64,000 nucleotides of DNA, from assembly GCA_023362775.1 (NCBI GenBank), contig JALMGJ010000002.1:69913414-69977413 (forward strand), written 5' to 3'. The notes under the pieces are model-generated. The model was not told where the DNA came from, searched no databases, and was given only the letters and a program-made list of their open reading frames with translations. The position numbers were made by a program, and so were the translations under genes. The stretch is from Charina bottae. Lineage: Eukaryota > Chordata > Lepidosauria > Squamata > Charinaidae. This document shows, piece by piece, positions 12,002 to 20,900 of the stretch. Position 1 is the stretch's first letter. Each line of letters begins with the position of its first letter.

Positions 12002-12343
12002 GATAAGCCCAATAAATTTTGTGAACCGCATAGAACTTAGAAGGCTGTGGTAGTTGGCAACTGTTTGCTTTGCAATGCAGCACTCTTCTCGCCTCATTCC
12101 TAAGCAAGGTCATACTGCCAGGCAAGTAGCAAATCTTCCGCAAGACCCACATGCTTCACTATATAACATCCTCCTTGTGTTTAAAGGAGGCTTTGATATG
12201 TAGCTCAGAAGTCCTCCAATTATGCTGATTTACTGAAGAATAAAGAAAATAAGCTCATCTAAGCTTTCCTATGTTTAAAAAATAAAAACTGTCTTTGATA
12301 AGCTACTGCCTATGTGTTACAATTTCTCTTCTTCCGACAAGCA
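12002..12343. other. No feature seen
   Basis: Unique-looking spacer. Confidence 0.4.
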
Positions 12344-12344
12344 G

Positions 12345-12590
12345 AGCCAGTTTGGTCTAGTGGTTAAGGCAACGGGCTAGAAACCAGGAGACTGTGAGTT
12401 CTAGTCCCGCCTTAGGCATGAAAGCCAGCTGGGTGACCTTGGGCCAGTCACTCTCTCTCAGCCCAACTCACCTCACAGGGTTGTTGTTGTGGGGAAAATA
12501 GGAGGAAGGAATATTAGGTATGTTTGCCGCCTTATTTATAAAAATAATAAAGGTGGGATAGAAAATAAATTAATAAATAAAATAAAATAA
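12345..12590 (+). mobile_element. tRNA-derived SINE
   Basis: The head carries a pol III A box (TCTAGTGGTTAAGGC) and B box (GAGTTCTAGTCCC). The body AGCCAGCTGGGTGACCTTGG...CTCACAGGGTTGTTGTTG is followed by the AATAAAGGTGGGATAGAAAA tail and A/T-rich microsatellite. It is close to full length. The same family appears at 13.52 kb (interrupted) and partly at 17.03 kb. Confidence 0.9.
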
Positions 12591-12654
12591 ACCCCGCCTT
12601 CAAGGGAACACCCTCTGCTTCCTCATCTAGATGCAAGCTAGATGAAAAGCAATT

Positions 12655-12800
12655 ATTCAATTAGCCTTTATTCCTTAGAATGGGATGTAACCTATATAAG
12701 ATCTGTGCATCGGGGCTCTGGGCTTTGCTTGCTGAGGGCCCCGTGATCACTGCATTCTTCACGAGCTCAATAAAAGTTTGGGTCTCTCCAATTGCTTTGG
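12655..12800 (+). mobile_element. Possible solo LTR fragment of an endogenous retrovirus
   Basis: A TATA-like CTATATAAG is followed about 95 bp later by CAATAAAAG and TTTGGGTCTC, the order of core promoter, R region and polyadenylation signal in retroviral LTRs. No gag/pol/env coding sequence is adjacent and no matching second LTR was seen. The boundaries are guesses. Confidence 0.4.
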
Positions 12801-12834
12801 CTTATTTCTTTAGTGAGTTTTCCATCACAATCTA

Positions 12835-12935
12835 CATTCCTTTACAATTGTTTTATTTTAAATGCTATATATTGTACGCTGCCCAGAGTTGTAATGGGCA
12901 GCTTATAAATTAATTAATTAATTAATTAATTAATT
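12835..12935 (+). mobile_element. L2-type LINE 3' tail with (AATT)n
   Basis: The sequence TGTACGCTGCCCAGAGTTGTAATGGGCAGC followed by TTATAAATTAATTAATT is the L2-type tail also seen at 8200 and 39650. Confidence 0.6.
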
Positions 12936-12936
12936 T

Positions 12937-13004
<68 letters not shown>

Positions 13005-13006
13005 TC
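12936..13006. repeat. (TTTC)n microsatellite
   Basis: About 17 perfect TTTC units, directly following the AATT tail of the L2 fragment. Confidence 0.97.
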
Positions 13007-13510
13007 CCACCTGTCACTGGCATCTTTCAGTGAACTAAAATGGACCAGAATGAGACATTTCACATCAGAGAAGCATAAGATCTTTTACTGTAGACAAAAA
13101 AAAATCAGAGAAGAAATAGAACAGCCATCATTATTAACAAAAAGATATCGAACTCAGTGTTTAGATCCAATTCAAATACAAAGTTATGTATTGTTACTTT
13201 ATTTATGTAGAGGTAAGCACAAATAATCTTGAAGAAGCTATGCAGAACAGTCAAGGCAACATAAGACAACTGAATCCTTGGAGAAGGTATGAGAAAGAAA
13301 TTCCGAAGAACTCCACCTTGTCTTTATTTGGCATAAGAGGGGGCAGAGGGAAGCTGTGTCAGGCTTTAAAGATTCTGTTAGCACACCCTACAACACTAAA
13401 GTAGCATTCCTGGGATCCCTGCACTGTTTCCTGATCTGGCCTACCTCAAAGGGGTGGCATCTTAACTTTATGCACAAATTCTGTACAAAGGCTGCACAAG
13501 AAGAAACAGA
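13007..13510. other. No feature seen
   Basis: No supported gene or repeat. Confidence 0.4.
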
Positions 13511-13519
13511 AATTAGATA

Positions 13520-14015
13520 AAGCCAGTATGAGGCAGTGGTTAAGGCATAGCTTTCCAAAGTGTGTGTTGCGACACACTACTGTGTCACCTGCGGTGTCCT
13601 GGCGTGTCGTGCAAAAACCCGGAAGCGCTGATGGGGGGAACCGAAAGAAGCGGCACCCCCGCCAATCAGCGCCGCCGCCGCTGCTGGTGTGGCGGCAGCA
13701 GCACTGATTGGCGGGGGTGCCTTTTCTTCCAGTTCCCCCCATCAGCGCTTCCGGGTTTTTTGTGCGACAGACCAGGACACCGCAGGCCGCGCCGCCGCCG
13801 CTGCCATTGTTGTGTGTCGCCAACATGAAAAGTTTGGAAAGCTCTGGGTTAAGAGGTTGTACTAGCACTAGGGAGTCCAAGATCCAGCCCACCCTCAGCC
13901 ACAGAAGCTCACTAGATAAGTTTGGGCTAGTTTCTCCCCAGCCCAAGCAACCTCCCAGAGAAAAATAGGAGGATATGTATGCTGCCAGAATGAAAGGTGG
14001 AATCTAAATCTAATT
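13520..14015 (+). mobile_element. tRNA-derived SINE split by a MITE
   Basis: The SINE head (AGCCAGTATGAGGCAGTGGTTAAGG) ends at 13545 and resumes at 13847 with GGTTAAGAGGTTGTACTAG, then GAGTCCAAGATCCAG and AGAAAAATAGGAGG...GGTGGAATCTAAATC, matching the parts of the 12.3 kb SINE in order. The intervening 301 bp are hAT MITE copy 3. The SINE is therefore older than the MITE. Confidence 0.82.
13546..13846. mobile_element. hAT MITE, GCTTTCCAAA family (copy 3), in a SINE
   Basis: The ends are CATAGCTTTCCAAAGTGTG and, inverted, CAGAGCTTTCCAAACTTTTC. The target duplication GGTTAAGG/GGTTAAGA (13538-13545, 13847-13854) lies inside the host SINE. The core contains inverted GC-rich arms (CCGGAAGCGCTGATGGGGGG and its mirror). 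Confidence 0.9.
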
Positions 14016-14229
14016 AAATAAATGAGTTTAGAATTGAATTTAAAATGCCGGGAGAAATATCAATAGCCTGAGATATGTTGAAGATACCACATAGCACTTT
14101 AATGTCTGACAGTGAGGAAGACTTAAGGAATCTTTTGGTGAAGGTGAAAGAAGAAAGTACACAAATTTGGTCTGCTAGTCACTATTAGAAAAAGCTAAGA
14201 TTACATAAACAGGCAATGCCAACCCAGTG

Positions 14230-14765
14230 CAAATAGGAGAAAAAAAAGTTGAAATAATAACAGACTTTATCTTCCTACAATCTAAAATTCACCGGGATGA
14301 TGGCTGTAGTCATGAAATAATGAGACGTTTGCTACTTGGGAGAAAAACTATGACAGATCTAGACAAAATATTAAAGTGCAGAGACCTCACATGAACAGCA
14401 AAGGCATATATTATAGCAGTTATGGCATATGGCTGTAAAAGCTGAAGCATCAGAAAGATTGAACAAAAAAAAAAGATTCCTCTGAACTGTGGTACTGGAG
14501 AAAAGTATTGAGAATATCTTGGCTCACAAGAGAACAAATCATTCACTGCTACATAAACTAAAAGCAGACTGCTCACTGCAAACATAACTAATGAAGCTAA
14601 AGCTGAAATCTTTTGGATACATACAGTAATGCAAAGGCCAGAGTTATTGGAAGCCGCTGATGTATGGAAAAAAACAAGTCAAAGAAGAGGCCACCAGAAG
14701 ATATGCTATCATTGATAAGACAGGCATACGCTTTTAACAACTCAAAGATGCAGCTATTGACAAGC
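14230..14765 (+). mobile_element. Old BovB-like RTE LINE fragment
   Basis: The plus-strand translation shows TDFIFLQSKIHRDDGCSHEIMRR, LLLGRKTM and AYGCKS, then SIRKIEQ. These match TDFIFLGSKITADGDCSHEIKRRLLLGRKAM...MYGCESWTIRKAERRR in the better copy at 45.1-44.5 kb. Stops and indels are frequent. Confidence 0.8.
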
Positions 14766-14895
14766 TGGTCCAGAATGCAGCTGCACGAGTAGTCATGGGT
14801 GCTATAAGATCAGCACATGTAACACCACTGCTGCGCAAGCTGCATTGGGAACCGGTTTATGAACGAAATATGAACAATAAATAAATAAACTCTAA
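14766..14895 (+). mobile_element. L2-type LINE fragment
   Basis: The plus strand encodes KLVQNAAARVVMGA followed by RSAHVTPLLRKLHWEPV, the signature RT C-terminal block of L2-type elements. It is joined abruptly to an AATAAATAAATAAA tail, so the rest of the 3' end is deleted. Confidence 0.8.
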
Positions 14896-15314
14896 CAAAA
14901 TTACGTCCATCAGATCACAAAGAATCAGAAACAACTGACTCAGTTTATTTTACTGAATTCAGTCCCCACACTTCTTCTATTTCAATGAAGACTTTTAGTC
15001 TTCTTCACATCCTACTACAAAATTATCATTAGTTTCCCTTCCTCAGTAAACACTGATCTTTGTAATTCATCCTCCCCCAAACTTTATTTTATAACTTCTA
15101 CCTTTATTACACAGTACCTCAGATCCTCACCATATTCTTCCTAGGAGCAATTATAAAATGACCTCAGTAAGACATGAGCCCCCGTCTCAATTGAGCCCCA
15201 ATAATAGCCTCACCGAAGTCTGTGGACAGGGAAATGGTAACATTAGTCCATTCATATTTTGACTCGTTTCCCACCTCTGCCCTACAGCTTTATGAGAAAA
15301 AGAATGCGAAGGCC

Positions 15315-15540
15315 TTCAGCTCTTGCCAACCTAGCAATTCGAAAGCATGCAAATGCAAGTAGATGAATAGGTACCACTTCGGTGGGAAGGTAACAGCGTT
15401 CCGCGCGTGTCATGCCGGCCACATGACCGTGGAAGCGTCTTCGGACAGCGCTGGCTCTTCGGCTAACAAACGGAGATGAGCACCGGCCCCTAGAGTCAGA
15501 CACGACTGCAAAAATATGCGGGGGAAACCTTTACCTTTAA
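15315..15540 (+). mobile_element. Sauria-type SINE, 5'-truncated
   Basis: The body CTCTTGCCAACCTAGCAATTCG...GCATGCAAATGCAAGTAGATGAATAGG...CATGCCGGCCACATGACC...GGAGATGAGCACCGGCCCC ends with AACCTTTACCTTTA. The tRNA-like head is absent. The full-length inverted copy is at 35.9 kb. The GTCAGACACGACTGC stretch is the BovB-like 3' part that lets BovB machinery mobilise the SINE. Confidence 0.9.
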
Positions 15541-16588
15541 TGATGGCATGGCTCTCAGTGTTCCAGAAGACAACGCTTGCAATCTTAAGCTTTATCTTGT
15601 AAACAGGCTGTCCTGGAGGTGAAGGAGGAATGGAATAATTTTACTTGCTGGGACAAATGCCTATATTCACTTCAGTGATCCCAATATTGCTACCAACTGT
15701 ATTAACTTTGAGGCTCTAGATTCCAGGCTGGCAAGCAGCTTAGAAGAATTAAGAGCAAGTTTGATTGCAATGCAGGGCTGAGAGATAAGCAAGTAATTTA
15801 GTTTTTGAAAAGCTTCAGAAACAGAAGCTGGGTTGAGAAGAAATCTGGAAGCACTAAATTTAGACACTAACTCTACAACCCTACACTTTTGCCAGGGAGT
15901 AAATTTTATTGAATTCAATTAGGTTTACTTCTGATAAGAATTTCATAAGAATGCACGAAAAACCCCTAAGGCTGCTGCAGCTTGACAAGCCTGGAGCTAA
16001 ATTACAACTTCTGGCATTCCTTACTTTTGGCCAGGCCAACCCATTTTTAAAGGATGTCCTGAGAGAACATCAAGAGAGTAACCATTTATCTGTTGTTAAC
16101 TGAAAACTACTACACTTCTGGGTATGCATGTGACATCACAATGCATGTAAAAAGGGAAGGATTGCATCACAACAACACAACACCTACTTTCATAATTCTG
16201 CCCCCCTCCCCTGATGCCACTGACTCCAAAAACCAAGAATTCAGAAGCAACTTGTAAAAGAAATTCAGAGGTGAAATAAGGAAGGTTACTGTTAGGAAAA
16301 CTGAGCTAGAAAATAAATGCTATTTTCAGGAAATTTGCACCAAAATATCCCACCAGTTCTGGAAGATAATAATCAGCCTGGACATCAAAGTGTTCAGTAA
16401 ATTGCCTTTCAAAGAGCACAGTGTAAACTGGCTCACAAAAAAAGCTTCAGAAAAGACCAGGCAGGATCTAGGCTGTAGCAGAGTCTTCAATCTTGCAGCT
16501 CTGTAGCTGCAATTTTATGCATTCATAATAAAAAGCTGCCTTCAAGTTGAGCCTGACAGCTAAAAGACTTTCATGGGCACACCCAGGT
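15541..16588. other. No feature seen
   Basis: No supported feature. Confidence 0.4.
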
Positions 16589-16589
16589 A

Positions 16590-16765
16590 GTGTTGTGGGC
16601 GACAGTTCAGATGTGGTTTGCCGTTGCTTTCTGCCAGGTTGTGGTTCTGGATCCCAAATCTAGACAACAGCCCTACAATTTCCTGGTGATCTCCAATTCA
16701 AGTATTAACCAGATGCTCAGATTCTGAGATCAGGCCAGGTTGGTGAAGTATTGCCACCTGCCGTC
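16590..16765 (-). mobile_element. 5S rRNA-derived SINE, minus strand
   Basis: On the plus strand CAAGTATTAACCAGATGCTCAGATTCTGAGATCAGGCCAGGTTGG is the reverse complement of the central 5S rRNA region (…TGATCTCGGAAGCTAAGCAGGGT…TAGTACTTGGATGGG…). The A and C box regions are degraded. The same SINE class recurs at 38.8-39.4 and 46.4 kb. Confidence 0.7.
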
Positions 16766-17025
16766 ATTAGATACCTGCTCCATTCAGACCACACTAGTAG
16801 AGATCCCATTTATGTGGGGGGTGGGGAGCATAAACAAACAATGGAAAGGATTATCAGATTCTGGGAAGCTGTAACCAGAAGTTATATGTAACTTTATAGG
16901 TTTCAAGTCCTCACAGGATTCAAGTTGAGTAGGCATTTCCTAAATCAACACTCCAAAAAGTTTATGAGAAACCTACAATGTGGACCCTGCTTGTCCCCAT
17001 TTAATGATGGCTGTAATCCTAACAG

Positions 17026-17275
17026 AGAGACAATTTGGTGTAGTGGTTAAAGGCACCTGCTAGAAACTGGGAGACTGCGAGTATTAGTCTTGCCTTAGGC
17101 GTGAAGCCAGCTGGGTGACCTTGGGCCAGTCCCTCTCCCTCAGCCCTGGGAAGGAGGCAAGGGCAAGCCACTTCCAAAAACGTGGCCACGAAAACAACTT
17201 GCAGCGACTTCTTCATGTCACCACCATCAGTCAAGACTGACTTGAAGCACAAGATAGCGACAACAATAATAACCC
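17026..17275 (+). mobile_element. tRNA-derived SINE
   Basis: A box GTGTAGTGGTTAAAGGC and a decayed B box are followed by GCCAGCTGGGTGACCTTGGG, as in the 12.3 kb SINE. The 3' half differs and reads GGCAAGCCACTTCC...GTCAAGACTGACTTGAAG, so it is a different subfamily or chimera. Confidence 0.8.
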
Positions 17276-17277
17276 TT

Positions 17278-17442
17278 AAAACACCAGGAAAACTCTACCA
17301 GAGAATCCCAGCGCTGTGGGCTAGACCGAGAAGTAGATGAACTCAATGACAAGCCACTTCTGTACTCTTGCCAAAAGAAGCGCGTATGTTGATCTACACC
17401 ACATCCCGGAGTCGAGCTCAACTAGAAGGCAGCTTTACTTTA
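17278..17442 (+). mobile_element. 3' part of a 5S-type SINE
   Basis: The words ACACCAGGAAAACTC, AATCCCAGCGCTGTGGGCTAG, CAAGCCACTTCTGTACTCTTGCCA and GGAGTCGAGCTCAACT...AAGGCAGCTTTACTTT form the tail seen behind the 5S-derived heads at 38.9 and 46.5 kb. The 5S head is missing. Confidence 0.6.
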
Positions 17443-17900
17443 AGCAACTTCCCCTTCGCCGGCACTAATGAGATCCAGCCCGAAAATAATATAAAGTGCA
17501 CCTGGCAAAGGGAGGCGGCAGCGGCGCGGAGATGTGGGTAGTTCTGTCGGGCTGTGTGTAGTCTTTGTTGGAGTGTTGTCTTGAGACAGACCTCGCCTCC
17601 CAATTCCGCATGGCTCTCGATAATTTACGCAGTTGAGTTTGATCACCCACCCACTGGCCTGAAACTAGTATTCGCTTGTTTCTCTCTGCAAGCTGGATCG
17701 GGATCGCGATGAGCGAATCTGTATCGCCGGTCCGCGTGGAGGTTTGGGCCCAGGTCGGTAGGGGTCCTCGGCTTTAACGTAACCAGGGCGGTAACAAGAA
17801 CTGCGGAAAGCCAAATTGTTGCTCCCCTGGGCGGGTTTTTGCGGGAGATCACCTCCAGGGCCGCTTTCGGTTGGAGGAACCTCCCGCCCTAGAGGGAGGG
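17440..17900 (+). promoter_or_regulatory. CpG-rich probable promoter of the clathrin-TD gene
   Basis: Against an AT-rich background this stretch is rich in CpG (e.g. GGCAGCGGCGCGGAG, GGATCGGGATCGCGATGAGCG, CCGCTTTCGG). It contains a CCAAT at about 17599 and GGGCGGG at about 17830. It contains the first exon (start codon at 17709). No TATA box stands out, which fits a CpG-island, broadly expressed promoter. No transcript evidence is available, so the start site is unknown. Confidence 0.6.
17709..17753 (+). CDS. Clathrin-TD gene exon 1 (residues 1-15)
   Basis: The start context is GATCGCGATGAGC. It encodes MSESVSPVRVEVWAQ and ends CAG|GTCGGT in phase 0. The donor is off-consensus (C at +3), but shifting to the GTAGGG 4 bp downstream would break the frame with exon 2. 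Similarity to MAQILPIRFQEHLQ of clathrin supports the assignment. Confidence 0.75.
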
Positions 17901-20900
17901 AGCGAATCGATTCACCTTCTCTGAAAGGGAGGTATTTGGGCCCATTGTAGATCTCGCTTTCGAAGGAAAATAAGCCTTCCCTAGAGAAATCCGTGGGAAA
18001 ATCCCGGATTAGTAAACAGAGTATTGTTTCTACTGGATGGAGGGGGATGCTTTTTTTTTCTTTACAAATATTGGGGATTATTCCCATATCACAAAGTGCA
18101 GAAAGTACCTGGAAATGGATTAGAGGTTGACAGAAGGTGCCTGATCTGGTTTCTAATCCAAGTTCCCTCTCTGCCCATCCTGGCAGGATACCCCCTAAAT
18201 TGCAACCAAGGTCAGTCTGGTTGCTTTATCCCTGCGCAGCCCTAAACAGCACTGAATTGCAGGCTGAAACCTGAGGCTCCAACGTCGTTTAGGACAGTCA
18301 GAAACTTCCGAGGTTTTTTCCTTTTTTTAAGAAAACCAGACTGAACTTCCGTCTTCAGCTCTGTGATTTGTTCTTTGTCGGTGTCGAATGATAATTTCTG
18401 AGTAACCACAGCTATACAGTAGTAAATCACTGGATTCCTCTTGATTTCCATAGGCAATCTTGCTTCTGCTATAAGGCAGAAAAAAAGACTACAGGAAATA
18501 ACAATGGGTCCTAGGTATTGGTAAAGGCTGGGTTCCTGTGCAAATTTAATGGGAACAGATGATCTTAATCCCAGTTAGGCTTTCTTACAGATGAACATAT
18601 AGACTTGTACTTTCACTATAGATGTACAGTGATTTATGGATGCACTTTCACTATAGATATGGAGATTTTGTTGTTGACTGTGGAGGATCATTAAAATTGA
18701 GGAACAGCACTTTCTCCCCAAATCTGAGAAGAGCAATAAGAAAAAGAAAAGGTGGAAATTAATTAATGTGTATTAAGTATGTGTGTATAATATATATGTA
18801 CACACATACTGTATATACAAATAAGATATGGATTATATTCACATAACACACTCTGTCCTGAGTTTTTACTCACCAGCTGGGTTCCCACAAAAACTTAACC
18901 ATAAACCACAGTCACACGTTGTTAGCTCCAAACTTCATTTTTAGGAGCCTGGGGCTTGGCTGCCGTTCTTCTTTTCTGTGGACTGTTTTACGAGACAGCC
19001 TTGTGGGTTTTGGACCCTTACTCTGGAGCAAAGCTCCCTAAACGTCACTTTCCTTTTTTTGCAGCTTCAGGCCCATGGCATTGTACCAGAATGCATCACC
19101 TATCCCCGCGTGACCCTCTCCTCTGCCTCTCGCCTTTGTGTGCACCACCGCCCTCCTGGGGATGCCTCCCAGCATTCCCTCACTCTCTTGGATCCCCGGA
19201 CATCTCCGAAGGAGGGCGAGGCTCCCCCCAGCTGGACAGTGCATCAAGTGCGGGGGGCACTGGCTAATCCCAGTCACCCGCTGCTGGCTGTGAGAGGTAT
19301 TGACTAAAAGCATTTTGGTGACTGGAAAACGGGGCTGAAGAAAGGATAAAAGTAGGATCCAGATTAGGATGAGGAGAATTCATTTTTTCATTGGCGATCA
19401 CTCGTAGCCGAGTAAGATTGTCTTCCAAAGGTAAAATTTTAACGGTGAATCCGTAAGTGGCTATAAAGGCCAATTGTGGGAGGTTGTGCGGATGAGGAGA
19501 ATATGTCATAGGGAACATGCACTCGGGGTCCACTCAGTATAGAAGAGGGAGGATGTGGAAACGTGAAATGGCGGCCAGGTCTTGGGCTTGAAATAATGTG
19601 TGGTCCTTTTGGTGGAAATTGCTAGATGAAGGAAAGTGGTAGCAATACTTAGAAGAGCATTTGGGGATTAACACAACCCTCTGGTTCTCTATGGGGAGAG
19701 GATAAGATTATGTCTGGTTTCACCTTCTGGTCATGCCAACTATAATCCTTGACACCTTTTGGACATTTGTTTTGGAGCAAATGAACGTAAGAGTTGCCCT
19801 GCTGGGGCGGGCCAGAGCAAAACAGTGTTACCACCACTTTCACTCTACATGCAAACATCAACTGGACTGACAGCAGAATTGTAATGCTAACCGGCAACTG
19901 AGGCTAGTCTGATGATCAACACTGAGGCAGTATTTTAGCTTAGGGGTCCCCCAAATTGGCTATGTGACATACATAGTTTGGTCCATTAACTGAGGAGAAC
20001 ATTTGGAAGGCTCAGAAAGAGCAGTCATAAGAACAGGAACAGGCCAAGGCCTATCTTAATGCAACGTTTTGTTTCTCAAGTGATGAACCAGATGTCTGTG
20101 GGTTGGATGCAAGGTGGAGATGGATGGAGACATAGCCCTCTCCCACTGTTGTTCCTTGCTGCTGGAATTTGAAGGCATGCTGCCCACAACCCAGAAGTAA
20201 CCTTGGGCCTTCCAAATCAATAACTCTTGATAGACCTGTCCTCTATCAATTTATCCAAGTCCCTTTTAAAACCATCCAAGTTAGTGTCCTTCACCGGAAT
20301 GTGTGGCAGTGAATTCCATAAGTTTAATATGTTCTGTGTGAAGAAATCTCTCCTTTCGCCTGTTCTAAGTCGTCTTCCACTCACTTCCTTGTGCCCTACG
20401 TGATTTTTACACTTCAATCATGTCCCCCTTTAGTCACCTTCTTTCCAAGCTGCAAAGTCCCAGACATTTTAATCTTTCATTGTCAGGAAAATGTGAGAGA
20501 TTGCTGACAATTTTGGTTGCCCTCTTTTACACTATAACGGCAGTCTTCAGTGAGCACTGCCTTTTTATGGTAGTGCTTATTTCAAAATTCTATAACCTTC
20601 AGAAAAACCTCTGATCATTTTGGTTTTCCTTTTCAGTACCTTCTAGCTCTATTACATCCTTTTTCCAAATGTGGCGTTGAGAACTGTTGGCACTTTTATT
20701 TTCAGTTTATTTTCTAATGATGCCTAGCATGGAATCTGCCTTTTTCAAAACTGCTGCAACCCGAGTCAATGGGCCATGACCCCAGGATCTTTTTCTTGGT
20801 TAGCTACAAGTAACTCAGAGCCCTTCAGATTATATGTAGAGTTTTACACAATATTCATCACTCCATGCTGATTTAAATTGCATTGCAATTGCCTTTGGTT

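Noticed and set aside
11656..12152. Ser/Arg/Pro-rich frames on both strands
   Set aside because: They arise from the GC-rich core of a hAT MITE; the same shadow frames recur at the other MITE copies (13.5, 22.7, 49.0, 58.2 kb).
12345..12420. Functional tRNA gene
   Set aside because: The A and B boxes belong to a SINE head; no cloverleaf acceptor stem closes and the SINE body follows directly.
17665..18087. 140-codon minus-strand frame in the CpG-rich region
   Set aside because: It overlaps exon 1 and the promoter on the other strand, has no recognisable similarity, and its length is expected by chance in GC-rich DNA.
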